DNA of 36,896 nucleotides from Nitrosospira multiformis (GTDB lineage: Bacteria > Pseudomonadota > Gammaproteobacteria > Burkholderiales > Nitrosomonadaceae), in assembly GCA_017306155.1 (NCBI GenBank), contig JAFKJB010000026.1, forward strand, positions 1 through 36,896, in the 5' to 3' direction. Positions 9,123 to 18,934 of the stretch are shown one piece after another; the first letter of the stretch is position 1; each line of letters begins with the position of its first letter. The position numbers were made by a program, and so were the translations under genes. The notes beneath the pieces are model-generated. The model was not told the DNA's origin and searched no databases. It was given only the letters and a program-made list of their open reading frames with translations.

Positions 9123-11042
9123 ATGAAGAAACTGTTGATCGGGCTGTTTTTGGCCACAATCTCGACTGCAACGACTGCAACATATGCAGCCGCAAGAAAT
9201 CAGGATTTCCTCGCGCTGAGGCAGGCATATCAGGCGGGCAACGCTGCGCGCGTGAATATGTATGCGCAGCGGCTGCGAGGACATGTGCTTGAGCCTTATG
9301 CAGCTTATTACCAACTGCGACCGCAGCTCTGGAATCCGAAGCTGAGTCCGGAGACTGTCAAGGAGTTTGTTGAGAAATATCACGATAGCCCTCTCAGCGA
9401 CCGCTTGATGGGGGAATGGCTGAAGTTCCTGGGCTGGACCGAGCGATGGGATCTTTTCGTGGAAAACTACCCGCGCATAGTCAACAAGGATGTCGAGCTG
9501 GTCTGCTACTCTTTTCAGCAACGACTGGCGGCAGGCGATCGCACTGTCTATAAGGAGGCATTTCCGTTATGGTTCAATGCGCGCGAGATGCCGCAAAGCT
9601 GTAATCAGACATTCGATGTGATGATTACTGCCGGGACGCTGACCGACGAGGATATCTGGTCAAGGCTGCGCCTTGCGCTCGAATCCGGCAATGTCAGTGC
9701 GGCAAAACGCATCAACGAATACCTGCCCAAAAATCAGGGTCTGAACGAACGCAAGCTGAATGCCGCCACAGAAAATCCTCTTCGCTATCTGGAAAGGCAT
9801 CGGCGCGAGATCAAAACACGCTCCGATCGGGAAATTGCACTTTTCGCCATGGTGCGTCTGCTCCGCAGCGGGCTTGATCAGGCGCATGCTTACTGGCCGC
9901 GGATACGCGACCACTTCGGCGCACCGGATCAGGCGTATTTTCTGGTGCAACTGGCGGACCAGGCGGCCCGGCGGCTGGACCCGCGCGCATTGCAATGGTT
10001 TGGAGAAGCCGCCAGTACGCATAAGTCTGTTCAACTCACCGACGCACAGCTTGGCTGGAAAACGCGTACTGCCTTGCGTGCCGGGGACTGGAATCTCGTG
10101 CTGGATACGATCGAGGCCATGTCGACGGCGGAACAACGAGAGGGGGTCTGGCGTTACTGGAAAGCGCGCGGGTTGAGAGCCAAGGGAAAAATAAAGGAAG
10201 CAAATGCCATCCTTGCACCGTTGAGCAGCGAGCATCATTTTTACGGGCAACTGGCGGAAGAGGAGTTGGGCGTTACCATTGGCGCGCCTGCGGAATCCTT
10301 CAAGCCGACAGCGAAAGAAATTTCCACAATGGAGCAGACACCTGGAATCGCACGGGCACTGGCCTTCTACAGCCTGAATTTGCGTGCGGAGGCAGCCCAG
10401 GAATGGATCTGGGCCGTGCGAAATTTTGATGACCATAAACTGCTGGCAGCTGCGGAAGTCGCCCGCCGCCACGGACACTACGACCGGGCTATCAACACTG
10501 CCGACAAAACCGTGCAGCGTCACGATTTCCACCTGAGGTTCCTTGCACCGCACAGGGATGCAATGCGCAATGTCCTGAAGCAGCAGGAGCTCGACGAAGC
10601 CTGGGTCTACGGCCTCATTCGCCAGGAGAGCCGTTTCATCAGCGATGCCAAGTCCAGCGCCGGCGCCATGGGGTTGATGCAGCTGATGCCTGCCACGGCT
10701 AAATGGGCATCCAAGCAAGTGGGACTGAGAAAGTATCGGCCAAGCCGGGTGACGGAGGTAGACACCAACCTGACGCTCGGCACCTATTATCTGAAGCACG
10801 TGTTGACCCAGTTCGACAATCAGTCACTGGCCTCGGCTGCGTACAATGCCGGACCGAGCCGGGTGTGGCAGTGGCGTGATGAGAAACCCCTGGAAGGTGC
10901 GATTTATGCGGAAACGATCCCCTTCAATGAAACGCGCGATTATGTCAAAAAGGTGATGAGCAACTCCATGTATTATGCCCGCAACTTCGGGCATCAAGTC
11001 AAGGCGCTGAAGCAGCGCCTGGGCATTGTTTCTTCCCGGTAG
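9123..11042 (+). CDS. slt: Soluble lytic murein transglycosylase
   Basis: This 639-residue periplasmic enzyme cleaves peptidoglycan glycan strands exolytically. It has a signal peptide (MKKLLIGLFLATISTATTAT, cut near residue 24), a long alpha-helical superhelix typical of the Slt70 U and L domains, and a C-terminal SLT domain. The catalytic glutamate lies in YGLIRQESRF at residue 502, followed by SSAGAMGLMQLMPATA and the AYNAGPSRV segment. Length agrees with Slt70. It is the first gene of a tight plus-strand cluster with an NDUFA9-like gene 10 bases downstream and cca after that, a gene order conserved in betaproteobacteria. Confidence 0.92.
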   Translation: MKKLLIGLFLATISTATTATYAAARNQDFLALRQAYQAGNAARVNMYAQRLRGHVLEPYAAYYQLRPQLWNPKLSPETVKEFVEKYHDSPLSDRLMGEWLKFLGWTERWDLFVENYPRIVNKDVELVCYSFQQRLAAGDRTVYKEAFPLWFNAREMPQSCNQTFDVMITAGTLTDEDIWSRLRLALESGNVSAAKRINEYLPKNQGLNERKLNAATENPLRYLERHRREIKTRSDREIALFAMVRLLRSGLDQAHAYWPRIRDHFGAPDQAYFLVQLADQAARRLDPRALQWFGEAASTHKSVQLTDAQLGWKTRTALRAGDWNLVLDTIEAMSTAEQREGVWRYWKARGLRAKGKIKEANAILAPLSSEHHFYGQLAEEELGVTIGAPAESFKPTAKEISTMEQTPGIARALAFYSLNLRAEAAQEWIWAVRNFDDHKLLAAAEVARRHGHYDRAINTADKTVQRHDFHLRFLAPHRDAMRNVLKQQELDEAWVYGLIRQESRFISDAKSSAGAMGLMQLMPATAKWASKQVGLRKYRPSRVTEVDTNLTLGTYYLKHVLTQFDNQSLASAAYNAGPSRVWQWRDEKPLEGAIYAETIPFNETRDYVKKVMSNSMYYARNFGHQVKALKQRLGIVSSR

Positions 11043-11052
11043 GTGTCTGACA

Positions 11053-11991
11053 ATGACATTCAGGAATGTCTGCATTTTCGGTGGCAGCGGTTTCGTCGGG
11101 AAGCACCTTGCAAATCTCCTGACCGACCGGGAAATCCACCTGCGCATTCCCACCCGAAACTACGAGCGTGCAAAAGATTTGCTGGTGATACCCACTGCGG
11201 AGCTGATCGAGGCAGATATCCACGATGACAGAGAGCTCGACAGGCTGCTCCGCGACATCGATGCCGTCATCAACCTGGTAGGCGTGCTGCAGGGGAATTT
11301 TCATGACGCCCATGTCGAACTGCCGCAAAAGCTCATTGCGGCCTGCAAGCGCAACGGTGTCACCCGCATACTGCATATGAGCGCCCTGAAAGCCGGGGCT
11401 GGTCAACCAAGCGAGTATTTGCGCTCGAAGGGAGAAGGAGAACAGCTCGTACAGACATCTGGCCTGGATGCTACGGTTTTCAGGCCATCAGTCATATTCG
11501 GTCCGGGCGACGCTTCGATCAACCTGTTTGCCAGGCTGGCACGCCTGCCGGTCTTGCCGCTGGCCTCCCCCCATGCAAAATTCCAGCCCATCTTCGTCGA
11601 GGATGTCGTGCGGGCGTTTGCGCTGAGTCTGGATGAACCGCGTACGTTCGCGCAAAGCTACGACCTGTGTGGACCGAAGTGCTACAGCCTGCGCGAACTG
11701 GTGGAGTATGCGGCGCATGTCACGGGACACGATCCTGCCATCATCGGCCTTGGGGAGACCCTTTCCCATCTCGAAGCAGCCGTCATGGAGATACTGCCCG
11801 GCAAACTGATGAGCGCCGATAATTATTATTCGATGAAGGTCGACAGCGTATGCGATTGCGATAACCCCGAGGCACTGCGGGAAGCCTGGGGAATTCATCC
11901 TACGTCACTTGAAGAGGCGGCACCGGTATATCTGAATCATCAGTTGCCCCAGGAACGTTACAACTATCTGCGGCATTGGTCGGGGCGTTGA
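11053..11991 (+). CDS. NAD(P)-binding protein, complex I NDUFA9-like
   Basis: This 312-residue protein belongs to the atypical short-chain dehydrogenase/NmrA-like group related to the NDUFA9 subunit of respiratory complex I. The Rossmann signature [18 protein letters not shown] is at the N-terminus, and the [11 protein letters not shown] segment supplies a Y-x-x-x-K-like pair. The [11 protein letters not shown] motif is typical of the family. In bacteria the role is unclear; it may bind NADPH structurally or reduce a quinone-like substrate. The ATG at 11053 lies 10 bases after the slt stop, and cca starts 10 bases after this stop, so the three genes are likely co-transcribed. Confidence 0.83.
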   Translation: MTFRNVCIFGGSGFVGKHLANLLTDREIHLRIPTRNYERAKDLLVIPTAELIEADIHDDRELDRLLRDIDAVINLVGVLQGNFHDAHVELPQKLIAACKRNGVTRILHMSALKAGAGQPSEYLRSKGEGEQLVQTSGLDATVFRPSVIFGPGDASINLFARLARLPVLPLASPHAKFQPIFVEDVVRAFALSLDEPRTFAQSYDLCGPKCYSLRELVEYAAHVTGHDPAIIGLGETLSHLEAAVMEILPGKLMSADNYYSMKVDSVCDCDNPEALREAWGIHPTSLEEAAPVYLNHQLPQERYNYLRHWSGR

Positions 11992-12001
11992 ATACCGGAG
12001 A

Positions 12002-13243
12002 ATGAAAACGTACCTGGTGGGCGGCTCGGTCCGCGACGAGATACTGGGATTGCCAGTGACGGATCATGATTATGTGGTTGTCGGCGTCTCGCCGGAGGAA
12101 ATGGTGCATCTGGGCTTTCGTCCGGTAGGAAAAGATTTCCCCGTTTTTCTTCACCCGCAAAGCCAGGAACAATATGCGCTGGCGCGCACGGAGCGCAAGG
12201 TTTCGCGCGGCTACAAAGGGTTTGAGGTTTATGCTTCCCCCGAGGTTACATTACAGGAGGATCTGGCGCGCCGTGACCTGACGATAAACGCAATCGCGAA
12301 AGATGAACATGGCAACATCCTCGACCCTTTCGGCGGGGTCGCTGATCTGGAAGCCGGCGTGCTCCGGCATATCGGTCCGGCATTCACTGAAGACCCGGTA
12401 CGGGTCCTGCGTACCGCTCGCTTTGCTGCCCGTTTCGGTTTCCATATCGCGCCCGAAACATTGGCGCTGATGAACGAAATGGTCCATAACGGAGAGGTGG
12501 ACGCCCTGGTGCCGGAGCGGGTTTGGCAGGAGCTTGCACGCGGTTTGATGGAGCACCACCCTTCACGCATGTTTTACGCGCTGCGCGATTGCGGTGCCCT
12601 CACCCGTATCATGCCTGAAGTGGATGCCTTGTTCGGCGTGCCGCAACCACCACAGCATCACCCCGAAATCGATACCGGGGTACACGTGATGATGGTGATC
12701 GACTATGCCGCTTCGAGGAACTATTCCCTGCCGGTCCGGTTTGCCGCACTCACCCACGATCTCGGTAAAGGCACGACTCCTCCGGAAGAATGGCCGCGTC
12801 ATATCGGCCACGAAGCACGCAGCGTCAACCTGGTGCAGGGCTTAAGCGAGCGTATCAAACCCCCTAATGAAGTGCGGGACCTGGCATTACTGGTGGCCCG
12901 CTATCACGGAGACGTGCACCGCGCCGCCGAACTGCGACCTGTCACCCTCGCCAACCTGCTTCAGGGAGTGGACGCCTATCGCAAACCCGGGCGCTTCGAA
13001 GAATTCCTGCAGGCCTGCTCGTGCGATTTCCATGGGCGGCCGGGCTATGGGGCGCGGCCTTATCCCCAGGCCGATCGGCTGCGCGAAGCGTTTCACGCCG
13101 CCAGGAGCGTGGATGCTGGGGCGATTGCCAAAGAGATGGCAAGAAGCGTTTCCGATCCCAGCCGCCTGCCTGTGGCCATTAACACCAGGGTAAGCGAAAC
13201 CCGTATCGCTGAAATCAGAAACCGGCTCGAAAGCCTGGCCTGA
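12002..13243 (+). CDS. cca: Multifunctional CCA tRNA nucleotidyltransferase
   Basis: This 413-residue enzyme adds or repairs the 3'-CCA end of tRNAs. The class II nucleotidyltransferase head reads [20 protein letters not shown], with the metal-binding DHD pair, and [10 protein letters not shown] follows as the ribose/base-selecting motif. The second half carries an HD domain ([13 protein letters not shown]), as in gammaproteobacterial and betaproteobacterial Cca with phosphatase and phosphodiesterase activity. Length matches E. coli Cca (412). It is the third gene of the slt cluster. It converges with msrA. Confidence 0.93.
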   Translation: MKTYLVGGSVRDEILGLPVTDHDYVVVGVSPEEMVHLGFRPVGKDFPVFLHPQSQEQYALARTERKVSRGYKGFEVYASPEVTLQEDLARRDLTINAIAKDEHGNILDPFGGVADLEAGVLRHIGPAFTEDPVRVLRTARFAARFGFHIAPETLALMNEMVHNGEVDALVPERVWQELARGLMEHHPSRMFYALRDCGALTRIMPEVDALFGVPQPPQHHPEIDTGVHVMMVIDYAASRNYSLPVRFAALTHDLGKGTTPPEEWPRHIGHEARSVNLVQGLSERIKPPNEVRDLALLVARYHGDVHRAAELRPVTLANLLQGVDAYRKPGRFEEFLQACSCDFHGRPGYGARPYPQADRLREAFHAARSVDAGAIAKEMARSVSDPSRLPVAINTRVSETRIAEIRNRLESLA

Positions 13244-13290
13244 ATGTCGCTTTCCCTTCGATGACCTGTCCTGAACCGCTAAAATCTGCG

Positions 13291-13305
13291 CCAGGCAAAG
13301 CCTGG
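13291..13305. terminator. Small hairpin between convergent cca and msrA
   Basis: CCAGGC and GCCTGG pair around an AAA loop between the two convergent genes. The stem is only six pairs and has no T-run, so a terminator role is plausible from position but weakly supported. Confidence 0.3.
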
Positions 13306-13340
13306 TCCAGGCTCGCTTATAGCTGAGTCAGCGCTCACAT

Positions 13341-13817
13341 TCACATAGGGCAGTGTCCGGAGATACCACGCTTTTCGAGGTAGCGTTGATGATATTCCTC
13401 AGCGGGATAGAAATCCGAGGCAGGTGTAATTTCAGTCACGACCGGTGCGCGCCAGCGACCGCTTTGGTCCAGTTTTTCCTTCGATGCCCGCGCCGCGCCC
13501 TCCTGTTCAGGGGTATAAAAGAATATGGCGGAGCGATACTGTTTACCCACATCCGGTCCCTGCCGGTTGAGCTTGGTGGGATTATGGCAGTTCCAGAAGA
13601 TGTCAAGCAACTCGTCATAGCTGATCTGCGACGGATCATATTCCACCTGCACTACCTCGGCATGGCCAGTCTTGTCAGTGCATACGTCGCGATAGGACGG
13701 ATTTTTCAGATGCCCCCCGGAGTAACCGCTGATAACCTCCTTTACACCTTCGACGACACGAAAAGCAGCCTCCACTCCCCAAAAGCAGCCTGCTCCAAAA
13801 ATCGCCTTTTCCGTCAT
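13341..13817 (-). CDS. msrA: Peptide-methionine (S)-S-oxide reductase
   Basis: This 158-residue protein reduces the S-diastereomer of methionine sulfoxide in proteins. The catalytic motif [12 protein letters not shown] is at residues 8–19 with the nucleophilic cysteine at 11. The conserved YSGG and GHAE segments follow, and the C-terminal GISGHCPM provides a candidate recycling cysteine. The size is that of the short MsrA form lacking extensions. It lies at the downstream end of the minus-strand argS–dsbA–SDR cluster, separated from the SDR gene by 75 bases. Confidence 0.93.
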   Translation of the reverse strand: MTEKAIFGAGCFWGVEAAFRVVEGVKEVISGYSGGHLKNPSYRDVCTDKTGHAEVVQVEYDPSQISYDELLDIFWNCHNPTKLNRQGPDVGKQYRSAIFFYTPEQEGAARASKEKLDQSGRWRAPVVTEITPASDFYPAEEYHQRYLEKRGISGHCPM

Positions 13818-13892
13818 TGCTGTACCTTCATGTCATGTAAACCAAATCGGCTGACTGGCTACCTCGGTTAAATGGTGCTTCCCCCACGCAAA

Positions 13893-14705
13893 TCAATCGG
13901 GAATCTGATAATTTCCTTTGGAGCCTTTGTGATCCTTGTGGCCCTTGTGATTTATGCGAGGTTTACGCGGTGCATGGGCAAACAGCCAGTCATACAGGAA
14001 ATTGGGAAGCAACCGCAAGACTCGTGCGACAATTGCCATCTGCCACGGTATTACGGCAAACGATTTCTTGTTCTCGATAATGCGGGCGATCCTGCGGGCG
14101 GTGTCATCCGCCGTCAGGATGAAGGGCATGGGGAAAGGATTATCGGCTGTCATGGGGGTTACGACATAGCCGGGGCAAATGGTTATGACGGATAGGCCGC
14201 TTCCGTGCAATTCCACGCGCAGGCTTTCCAGATAGCTGATCGCAGCCGCCTTGGAAGCCGAGTAGGCACCGCTGCCAGGCAAGCCGCGATACCCGGCGAC
14301 ACTTGCGATTCCGACCAGGCTACCCTGCCCGACTGCGCGCATGACCGAAACAAAGGGCTGAAAGAGGTTTACCATGCCGACAACATTCGTGGCGAGAATA
14401 TCCTCAAAAACCTCCTTGTCTTCGGCGCATTCGGTGAGCGTGCCGTGGCTGATGCCCGCGTTGGCGATGACGATATCGGGGCAACCATGACGGACAATAA
14501 AATCTTCTGCGGCAGTCCGCAGGGCGGAAGCATCGCGCACATCGGCGATGTAGAGGGACGCTTCCGTCATCTCCGCCGCAAGGCTCTCCAGTAAATCCGC
14601 CCGCCGCGCAATCAGGCCGAGCGTTGCGCCGCTGCTGGCATAATGGCGCGCCAATGCTCTCCCCAGCCCTGCGGAGGCGCCACTGATAATGACTTTAAGT
14701 GTCAA
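13893..14705 (-). CDS. Short-chain dehydrogenase/reductase
   Basis: This is a 270-residue classical SDR enzyme. The cofactor motif ISGASAGLGRALA is at the N-terminus, NAG sits in the middle (IVIANAGIS), and the catalytic Ser and YSASK (Tyr and Lys) are present, so it should be active on an alcohol or carbonyl substrate that cannot be named. The last ~19 residues (NHKGHKDHKGSK...) do not belong to the fold: they are read from a short DNA repeat (see 13918–13951) that has extended the frame. The gene starts nine bases after the dsbA stop and is likely co-transcribed with it. Confidence 0.85.
   Translation of the reverse strand: MTLKVIISGASAGLGRALARHYASSGATLGLIARRADLLESLAAEMTEASLYIADVRDASALRTAAEDFIVRHGCPDIVIANAGISHGTLTECAEDKEVFEDILATNVVGMVNLFQPFVSVMRAVGQGSLVGIASVAGYRGLPGSGAYSASKAAAISYLESLRVELHGSGLSVITICPGYVVTPMTADNPFPMPFILTADDTARRIARIIENKKSFAVIPWQMAIVARVLRLLPNFLYDWLFAHAPRKPRINHKGHKDHKGSKGNYQIPD
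13918..13951. repeat. Short CCTTGTG-type direct repeat inside SDR 3' end
   Basis: Three imperfect copies of a roughly ten-base CCTTTGTGAT / CCTTGTGG / CCCTTGTGAT unit lie side by side. On the minus strand they encode the HKGHKDHKG tail of the SDR protein. The same kind of repeat is familiar as an intergenic low-complexity element in many bacterial genomes. Confidence 0.6.
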
Positions 14706-14714
14706 CGGAAGAGG

Positions 14715-15362
14715 CTATTTGCGGGTCCGCTCCTTGCGCACTTTCTGTATCAGCTCCTCCATGGTCCGAATGGTATCGTCCGGCGTACTACCCATTCTGC
14801 CGCTCGTGAGATATCTGCCATCCACCGCTATCGCAGGCACGCCGGTAAGGCCATAATCCTTCGAGAAATGCACCGATCTGGATAACTGATTCTGTACCGA
14901 GAACGAATTATAGACATCTATAAATTTCTGACGGTCTATTCCCTGCTTTGCAATCCAGTCGAACAGCACGTCCTCCTTGCCCAGGTCTATCCCGTTTCTG
15001 TGAATGGCATCATAGACCTTATCATGCAACCGATCTTTTTCTCCCAGTGCTTCCAGCGCATAAAATGTTTTTGCGGCCGGCTCCCAGGTTGAACGAAAAA
15101 CCGCCGGAACATAGCGGAAGCTGACATCCTCGGGCTTGTGCCTGAGCCAGGCCTTGATGCGTGGATGCAACTCATAGCAGTGCGGGCAGCCATACCAGAA
15201 AAATTCCATGACTTCTATATTCTTTCCCCCCTCCGTTGGAAAAGGACGGGGCAGGACCTTGTAATCCGTTCCTTCGACGATATCCGCGCCAGCAGTGGAA
15301 ATTGACGGAAAGTTCATCCCGGCCAGCAACAGGAATGCCGTAAGCAGCCGCAGTAAATTCAT
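14715..15362 (-). CDS. dsbA: Thiol:disulfide interchange protein DsbA
   Basis: This 215-residue periplasmic oxidase introduces disulfides into exported proteins. It has a signal peptide (about residues 1–24), a thioredoxin-like fold with the active site CPHC in FFWYGCPHCYELHP near residue 59, an inserted helical domain, and the cis-proline motif GVPAIAV. The CPHC dipeptide is the classical strongly oxidising DsbA form. It sits 82 bases downstream of the SPOR gene and upstream of the SDR gene on the same strand; argS–SPOR–dsbA is a familiar betaproteobacterial order. It would need a DsbB partner encoded elsewhere. Confidence 0.92.
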   Translation of the reverse strand: MNLLRLLTAFLLLAGMNFPSISTAGADIVEGTDYKVLPRPFPTEGGKNIEVMEFFWYGCPHCYELHPRIKAWLRHKPEDVSFRYVPAVFRSTWEPAAKTFYALEALGEKDRLHDKVYDAIHRNGIDLGKEDVLFDWIAKQGIDRQKFIDVYNSFSVQNQLSRSVHFSKDYGLTGVPAIAVDGRYLTSGRMGSTPDDTIRTMEELIQKVRKERTRK

Positions 15363-15444
15363 ATTTTTCTCCTTCAGTTGAACATCCCGAGATTGGTGGA
15401 TCGTTTATCAGCCCCTGTCTTGCTGTTATATTCCCCTATGTTCC

Positions 15445-16059
15445 CTACGCTCCCTCATGCACTCTGACGGGGTTTGTCTGGACACCGTTCTGCTGGAGCG
15501 ACGCGCGAATCCGGTTCATTTCATCCACGTTGGAAAAAGGTCCTACACGTACGCGGTGCCACAGTCCCCTTTGCGGGACCTCGGCAGTCTGGACAGCCGC
15601 TTCTACTCCCAGCATCGCCAGCTTCGCTTTCATATTATCGGCATCATCCGGATTCTGGAATGACCCCGCTTGAAGAAAGTATTTATCCTGAGAGCTTGGC
15701 TGCCTTGCAGCCTGTTTCAGCTGCTGCTCCGTGACAGGTTCCTCGGTGGCGGGAAGAATATTATAAAATTCAAAACGCGGCTTGCCGTCGGACGCTTTCG
15801 CAGTTTTGTCTTCAATGCCAGCTGCCGCTTCCCCTTCTTTTTCAGGCTTATCCGCAGCCTCTCCGTTTGCAGGGCCCTCGGCCACCTTATCCTGAGAGAT
15901 AAAGGGACTGGGTGCCTGGCTCATGTACATCCAGGTACCCATGGCGGTAAGAAGACCCAGGACATAGCCGATAAACATCCCGAAAAAGAGGGTGCCTGTT
16001 TTCTTTCCGGAGTAAAGAGTCGTTTTATAATCTCGATTCAAGTAAGGATGCGTCATCAC
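15445..16059 (-). CDS. SPOR-domain membrane protein, FtsN-like
   Basis: This encodes a bitopic inner-membrane protein of 204 residues. One membrane span lies at about residues 24–46 (FFGMFIGYVLGLLTAMG), followed by an acidic linker rich in E, K and A and a C-terminal SPOR domain from about residue 125 (YFLQAGSFQNPDDADNMKAK to the end). SPOR domains bind denuded glycan strands at the division septum, so a role in cell division or septal peptidoglycan handling is likely, as in FtsN. The GTG at 16059 or the ATG at 16056 could be the start; both overlap the argS stop codon, which indicates translational coupling. Confidence 0.85.
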   Translation of the reverse strand: MMTHPYLNRDYKTTLYSGKKTGTLFFGMFIGYVLGLLTAMGTWMYMSQAPSPFISQDKVAEGPANGEAADKPEKEGEAAAGIEDKTAKASDGKPRFEFYNILPATEEPVTEQQLKQAARQPSSQDKYFLQAGSFQNPDDADNMKAKLAMLGVEAAVQTAEVPQRGLWHRVRVGPFSNVDEMNRIRASLQQNGVQTNPVRVHEGA

Positions 16060-17801
16060 ATTTTTGCCGGCGCGCTCACGCCCAATAGTTTAAGACCGTT
16101 GTTCAATACCTGCCTGACCGCAGCCACAAGCGCCAATCTCGCAAGGCGGACCGCCATCTCCGGCACCAGGAAACGAGTAGAATTATAGTAACTGTGGAAC
16201 TCACCCGCCAGTTCCTTCAAGTAAAAGGCAATCAGGTGAGGAGAGAACTCCCTCGCTGCGGCTTCGACCGTTTCGGGATAGTCGATCAGCTTCTGCAACA
16301 AGGAGAGTTCCGCCGGACTGGTTAATGCAGAGGTATCGGCTGTAACCAGCATGCCGGCATCTTCACTCCACTGTTCCAGCACGCTGCAAACCCGTGCATG
16401 CGCATATTGCACGTAATACACCGGATTATCGGTGCTTTGCGACTTTGCCAGGTCCAGGTCGAAATCGAGATGCTGATCGCTTTTGCGTAATACGTAAAAA
16501 AAGCGCGCCGCATCGGTTCCCACTTCCTGGCGCAACTCCCGCAAGGTGACGAATTCTCCCGCGCGGGTGGACATCGGCACCTTCTTGCCATCACGGTAGA
16601 GTACGGCAAACTGCACCAGGGCAATTTCCAGTTTCCCGGGATCGAGCGCCAATGCCTGAATGGCGCCTTTCACCCGTGAAATGTAGCCGTGATGGTCCGC
16701 GCCCCAGATATCGATCACGCGGTCAAAGCCACGTGAGAATTTGTTGAGGTGATAGGCAATATCAGAGGCAAAATAAGTGAACTGGCCGTTTTCGCGCTGT
16801 ACTACCCTGTCCTTTTCGTCACCGAAATGGGTGGAGCGGAACCATTTGGCGCCATCCTGCTGATACAGGTAATTGCCTTCTTCGAGCAGGTGAACAGCCT
16901 GGGCGACCCCCCCGCTGTCGAATAAGGATTGCTCGGAAAACCAGATGTCGAAGGTGACACCGAATTCCATCAGATCGTTGCGGCAATCCCCCAATTGCTC
17001 GTTCAGAACGAAGTTATGGATGTAGGCATAATCCTGCCCCAGCAGCTTTTTCGCGCTGGCAATCAATCCGTCGAGCGTAGCTTCCGGGTCCGCTTCCGAT
17101 CCGGCCGCAGTATCAAACAGCAACTCCGGCTCATGCACATAACGGCCGGCATGGGCTTTATGAATCAGCCTCGCCATGTCGCGCACATACTCCCCCTGAT
17201 AAGCATTGGGCGGAAAGGCTGATGCGACGCCGTTCAGTTCCAGATAGCGCAGCCAGGTGGAAAGCGCCAGAATATCCATCTGGCGACCGGCATCGTTGAT
17301 GTAATACTCGCGTGTGACCGAATAGCCTGCGGCTGCGAGCACATTGGCAAGGCTTGCGCCAAATGCCGCTCCCCTGCCGTGGCCTACATGCAGCGGACCC
17401 GTGGGATTGGCTGAAACGAATTCAACCTGGATTTTTTCCCCTGCGCCCATGTCGCTGTGACCAAACTTTTCGCCGCTCTCCAGCACATATCGCGAAAACT
17501 GCTGCTTGGCCGAAGTCGTGAGAAACAGGTTGATAAAACCCGCGCCTGCAATTTCCACTTTTTCCAGGTGAGGGGATGCGGCAAGTGCGGTGGCAAGAGA
17601 TTGCGCAATATCGCGTGGCTTTTGACGCAATGGCTTGGCCAGTTGCATCGCCAGGTTGCAGGAATAATCGCCGTGGCTCGACTGCCGCGGGCGGGCAAAT
17701 TCTATATCGAGATTCAGGTCCGCCAACCCCCTGTCATTCAGGGCATTGCGCAGGATATCGGTAAAGTGGGATCTGAAGTCAGGCTGAACAGGGGGAATCA
17801 C
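16056..17801 (-). CDS. argS: Arginine--tRNA ligase
   Basis: This class I synthetase of about 581 residues charges tRNA-Arg. The N-terminal Add-1 domain is followed by the HIGH-like motif in GPLHVGHGRGAAFG and the degenerate KMSKS-like region in GKKVPMSTRAGEF; the C-terminal anticodon-binding domain is the DALR type ending LGVSAPAKM. A longer frame opens with TTG at 17849, but its first codons overlap a TATAAT sequence (minus strand, about 17833–17828). I therefore prefer the GTG at 17801, which gives a start VIPPVQPDFRSH that fits ArgS. It heads the minus-strand cluster with the SPOR gene overlapping its stop. Confidence 0.92.
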   Translation of the reverse strand: MIPPVQPDFRSHFTDILRNALNDRGLADLNLDIEFARPRQSSHGDYSCNLAMQLAKPLRQKPRDIAQSLATALAASPHLEKVEIAGAGFINLFLTTSAKQQFSRYVLESGEKFGHSDMGAGEKIQVEFVSANPTGPLHVGHGRGAAFGASLANVLAAAGYSVTREYYINDAGRQMDILALSTWLRYLELNGVASAFPPNAYQGEYVRDMARLIHKAHAGRYVHEPELLFDTAAGSEADPEATLDGLIASAKKLLGQDYAYIHNFVLNEQLGDCRNDLMEFGVTFDIWFSEQSLFDSGGVAQAVHLLEEGNYLYQQDGAKWFRSTHFGDEKDRVVQRENGQFTYFASDIAYHLNKFSRGFDRVIDIWGADHHGYISRVKGAIQALALDPGKLEIALVQFAVLYRDGKKVPMSTRAGEFVTLRELRQEVGTDAARFFYVLRKSDQHLDFDLDLAKSQSTDNPVYYVQYAHARVCSVLEQWSEDAGMLVTADTSALTSPAELSLLQKLIDYPETVEAAAREFSPHLIAFYLKELAGEFHSYYNSTRFLVPEMAVRLARLALVAAVRQVLNNGLKLLGVSAPAKM

Positions 17802-17896
17802 GACATTCTCGGCTGTTACACAGCCGCTATTATAACGGCCTCCGGCCAAGTTACGCGTGTCAGTTTACGATGGCGGGTGAATAAAGCGCGGCCTTG

Positions 17897-18934
17897 CTAA
17901 AAAACGATCGTCCATCCCGGCTGGTTTGCCTGCTGCCGAGTGTAGGACACACCATGCACCTTCAGGCCGTTCTGGTTCAACAAGGTGATAATACCTCCCT
18001 TGTTGGACAACGCGACCGGAGGCTGAATATCGATCCGAAGCGTCGCGCCCGGCTCGATAGTACCGCTCAGCGGCATTTTCGCTTTCTGCTTGTCAGCCAG
18101 TTGCCAACCCGCCAGAGAAATGGCGCGATCACTTGTGTTCAATATACTGACCCACTCCTTTTCGGGAGATTCGATCGAATTAACCATTGCCGAAACAATA
18201 CGCACCAGTCCATCCGGCAGGGCTTCGGTCGGCTGCGGCGTGATCGGGTCCGGGTTCCTCGGTTCCCCCTCTTCACCTTCGGCCAGCGTATGGCCGGTCC
18301 GGTCATCGGTATGCCAGCTTTGCGACTGAAATTTCAAGAAAACAGCTGTCCACTGCCGCTGGAGAGGAAAATGGAACAGCGCGCCGCCATCCTGCCACAC
18401 GCCGTCATCCTTGATAAAGCTGCCGACATTTCCCTGGTTCATGTGAATATCGTGTATGCCGTTGCCCGGCAGAAAACCAAAGTACTTATCCGCCTTGCTG
18501 CTCTCCGGTCCCCACCTTTCACCGAAGGCGTAAACCAGGGCCTCTTCATCCGCCATCGCGCGCTGCACGACCTGATCGAGCTTCTCGTTCAGGTCATTGT
18601 CGGGACCCGGAAGATCGGGTGGAAGCGGCGTCATCATCCCGGGTTGCAGGAGATTGCCGCGGATCAGATCAAGCGCGCCCGAGCCAGAGTGGGGTGCAAG
18701 CGGGCTAAAGCCGCCGGGAAGCGCCTCTACCATCGAGGTGAGCGGATGGACAAAATAAGGCTTGATATAATACATCAGCTCGGAGGGGGCCAACTGCGAT
18801 CGCACGTTGATTGCAATGCGATAATGGTTTCCAGCCTCATCGACAATATGAATCTGATAGTGGGGGGATGATCCCGAACCTAAACGACGGCCTATTGCCC
18901 TGCCTTTCAGGACACCATAATTATTGAGCGGCAT
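17897..18934 (-). CDS. DUF2278 (YukJ-like) protein with lamin-tail domain
   Basis: This 345-residue protein has two recognisable parts. Residues 1 to about 220 match the DUF2278/YukJ family (opening LNNYGVLKGRAIGRR, and GIHDIHMNQGN in the middle), whose biochemical activity is unknown. From about residue 240 to the end there is a lamin-tail-like Ig domain (WVSILNTSDRAISLAGWQLA), a module often attached to extracellular or nuclease-like proteins. A proline-rich linker (PRNPDPITPQPTEALP) joins them. No signal peptide is evident. It is transcribed alone on the minus strand, with the TIGR03790-type gene 150 bases upstream in the same direction. No function can be assigned. Confidence 0.75.
   Translation of the reverse strand: MPLNNYGVLKGRAIGRRLGSGSSPHYQIHIVDEAGNHYRIAINVRSQLAPSELMYYIKPYFVHPLTSMVEALPGGFSPLAPHSGSGALDLIRGNLLQPGMMTPLPPDLPGPDNDLNEKLDQVVQRAMADEEALVYAFGERWGPESSKADKYFGFLPGNGIHDIHMNQGNVGSFIKDDGVWQDGGALFHFPLQRQWTAVFLKFQSQSWHTDDRTGHTLAEGEEGEPRNPDPITPQPTEALPDGLVRIVSAMVNSIESPEKEWVSILNTSDRAISLAGWQLADKQKAKMPLSGTIEPGATLRIDIQPPVALSNKGGIITLLNQNGLKVHGVSYTRQQANQPGWTIVF

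Noticed and set aside
9660-10799. Open frame of 379 codons antisense to slt
   Set aside because: It is contained in slt, whose domains are clear, and the translation has no motif.
17894-18871. Open frame of 325 codons on the plus strand opposite the DUF2278 gene
   Set aside because: It mirrors the DUF2278/lamin-tail gene nearly end to end and has an arginine-rich, non-protein-like composition.
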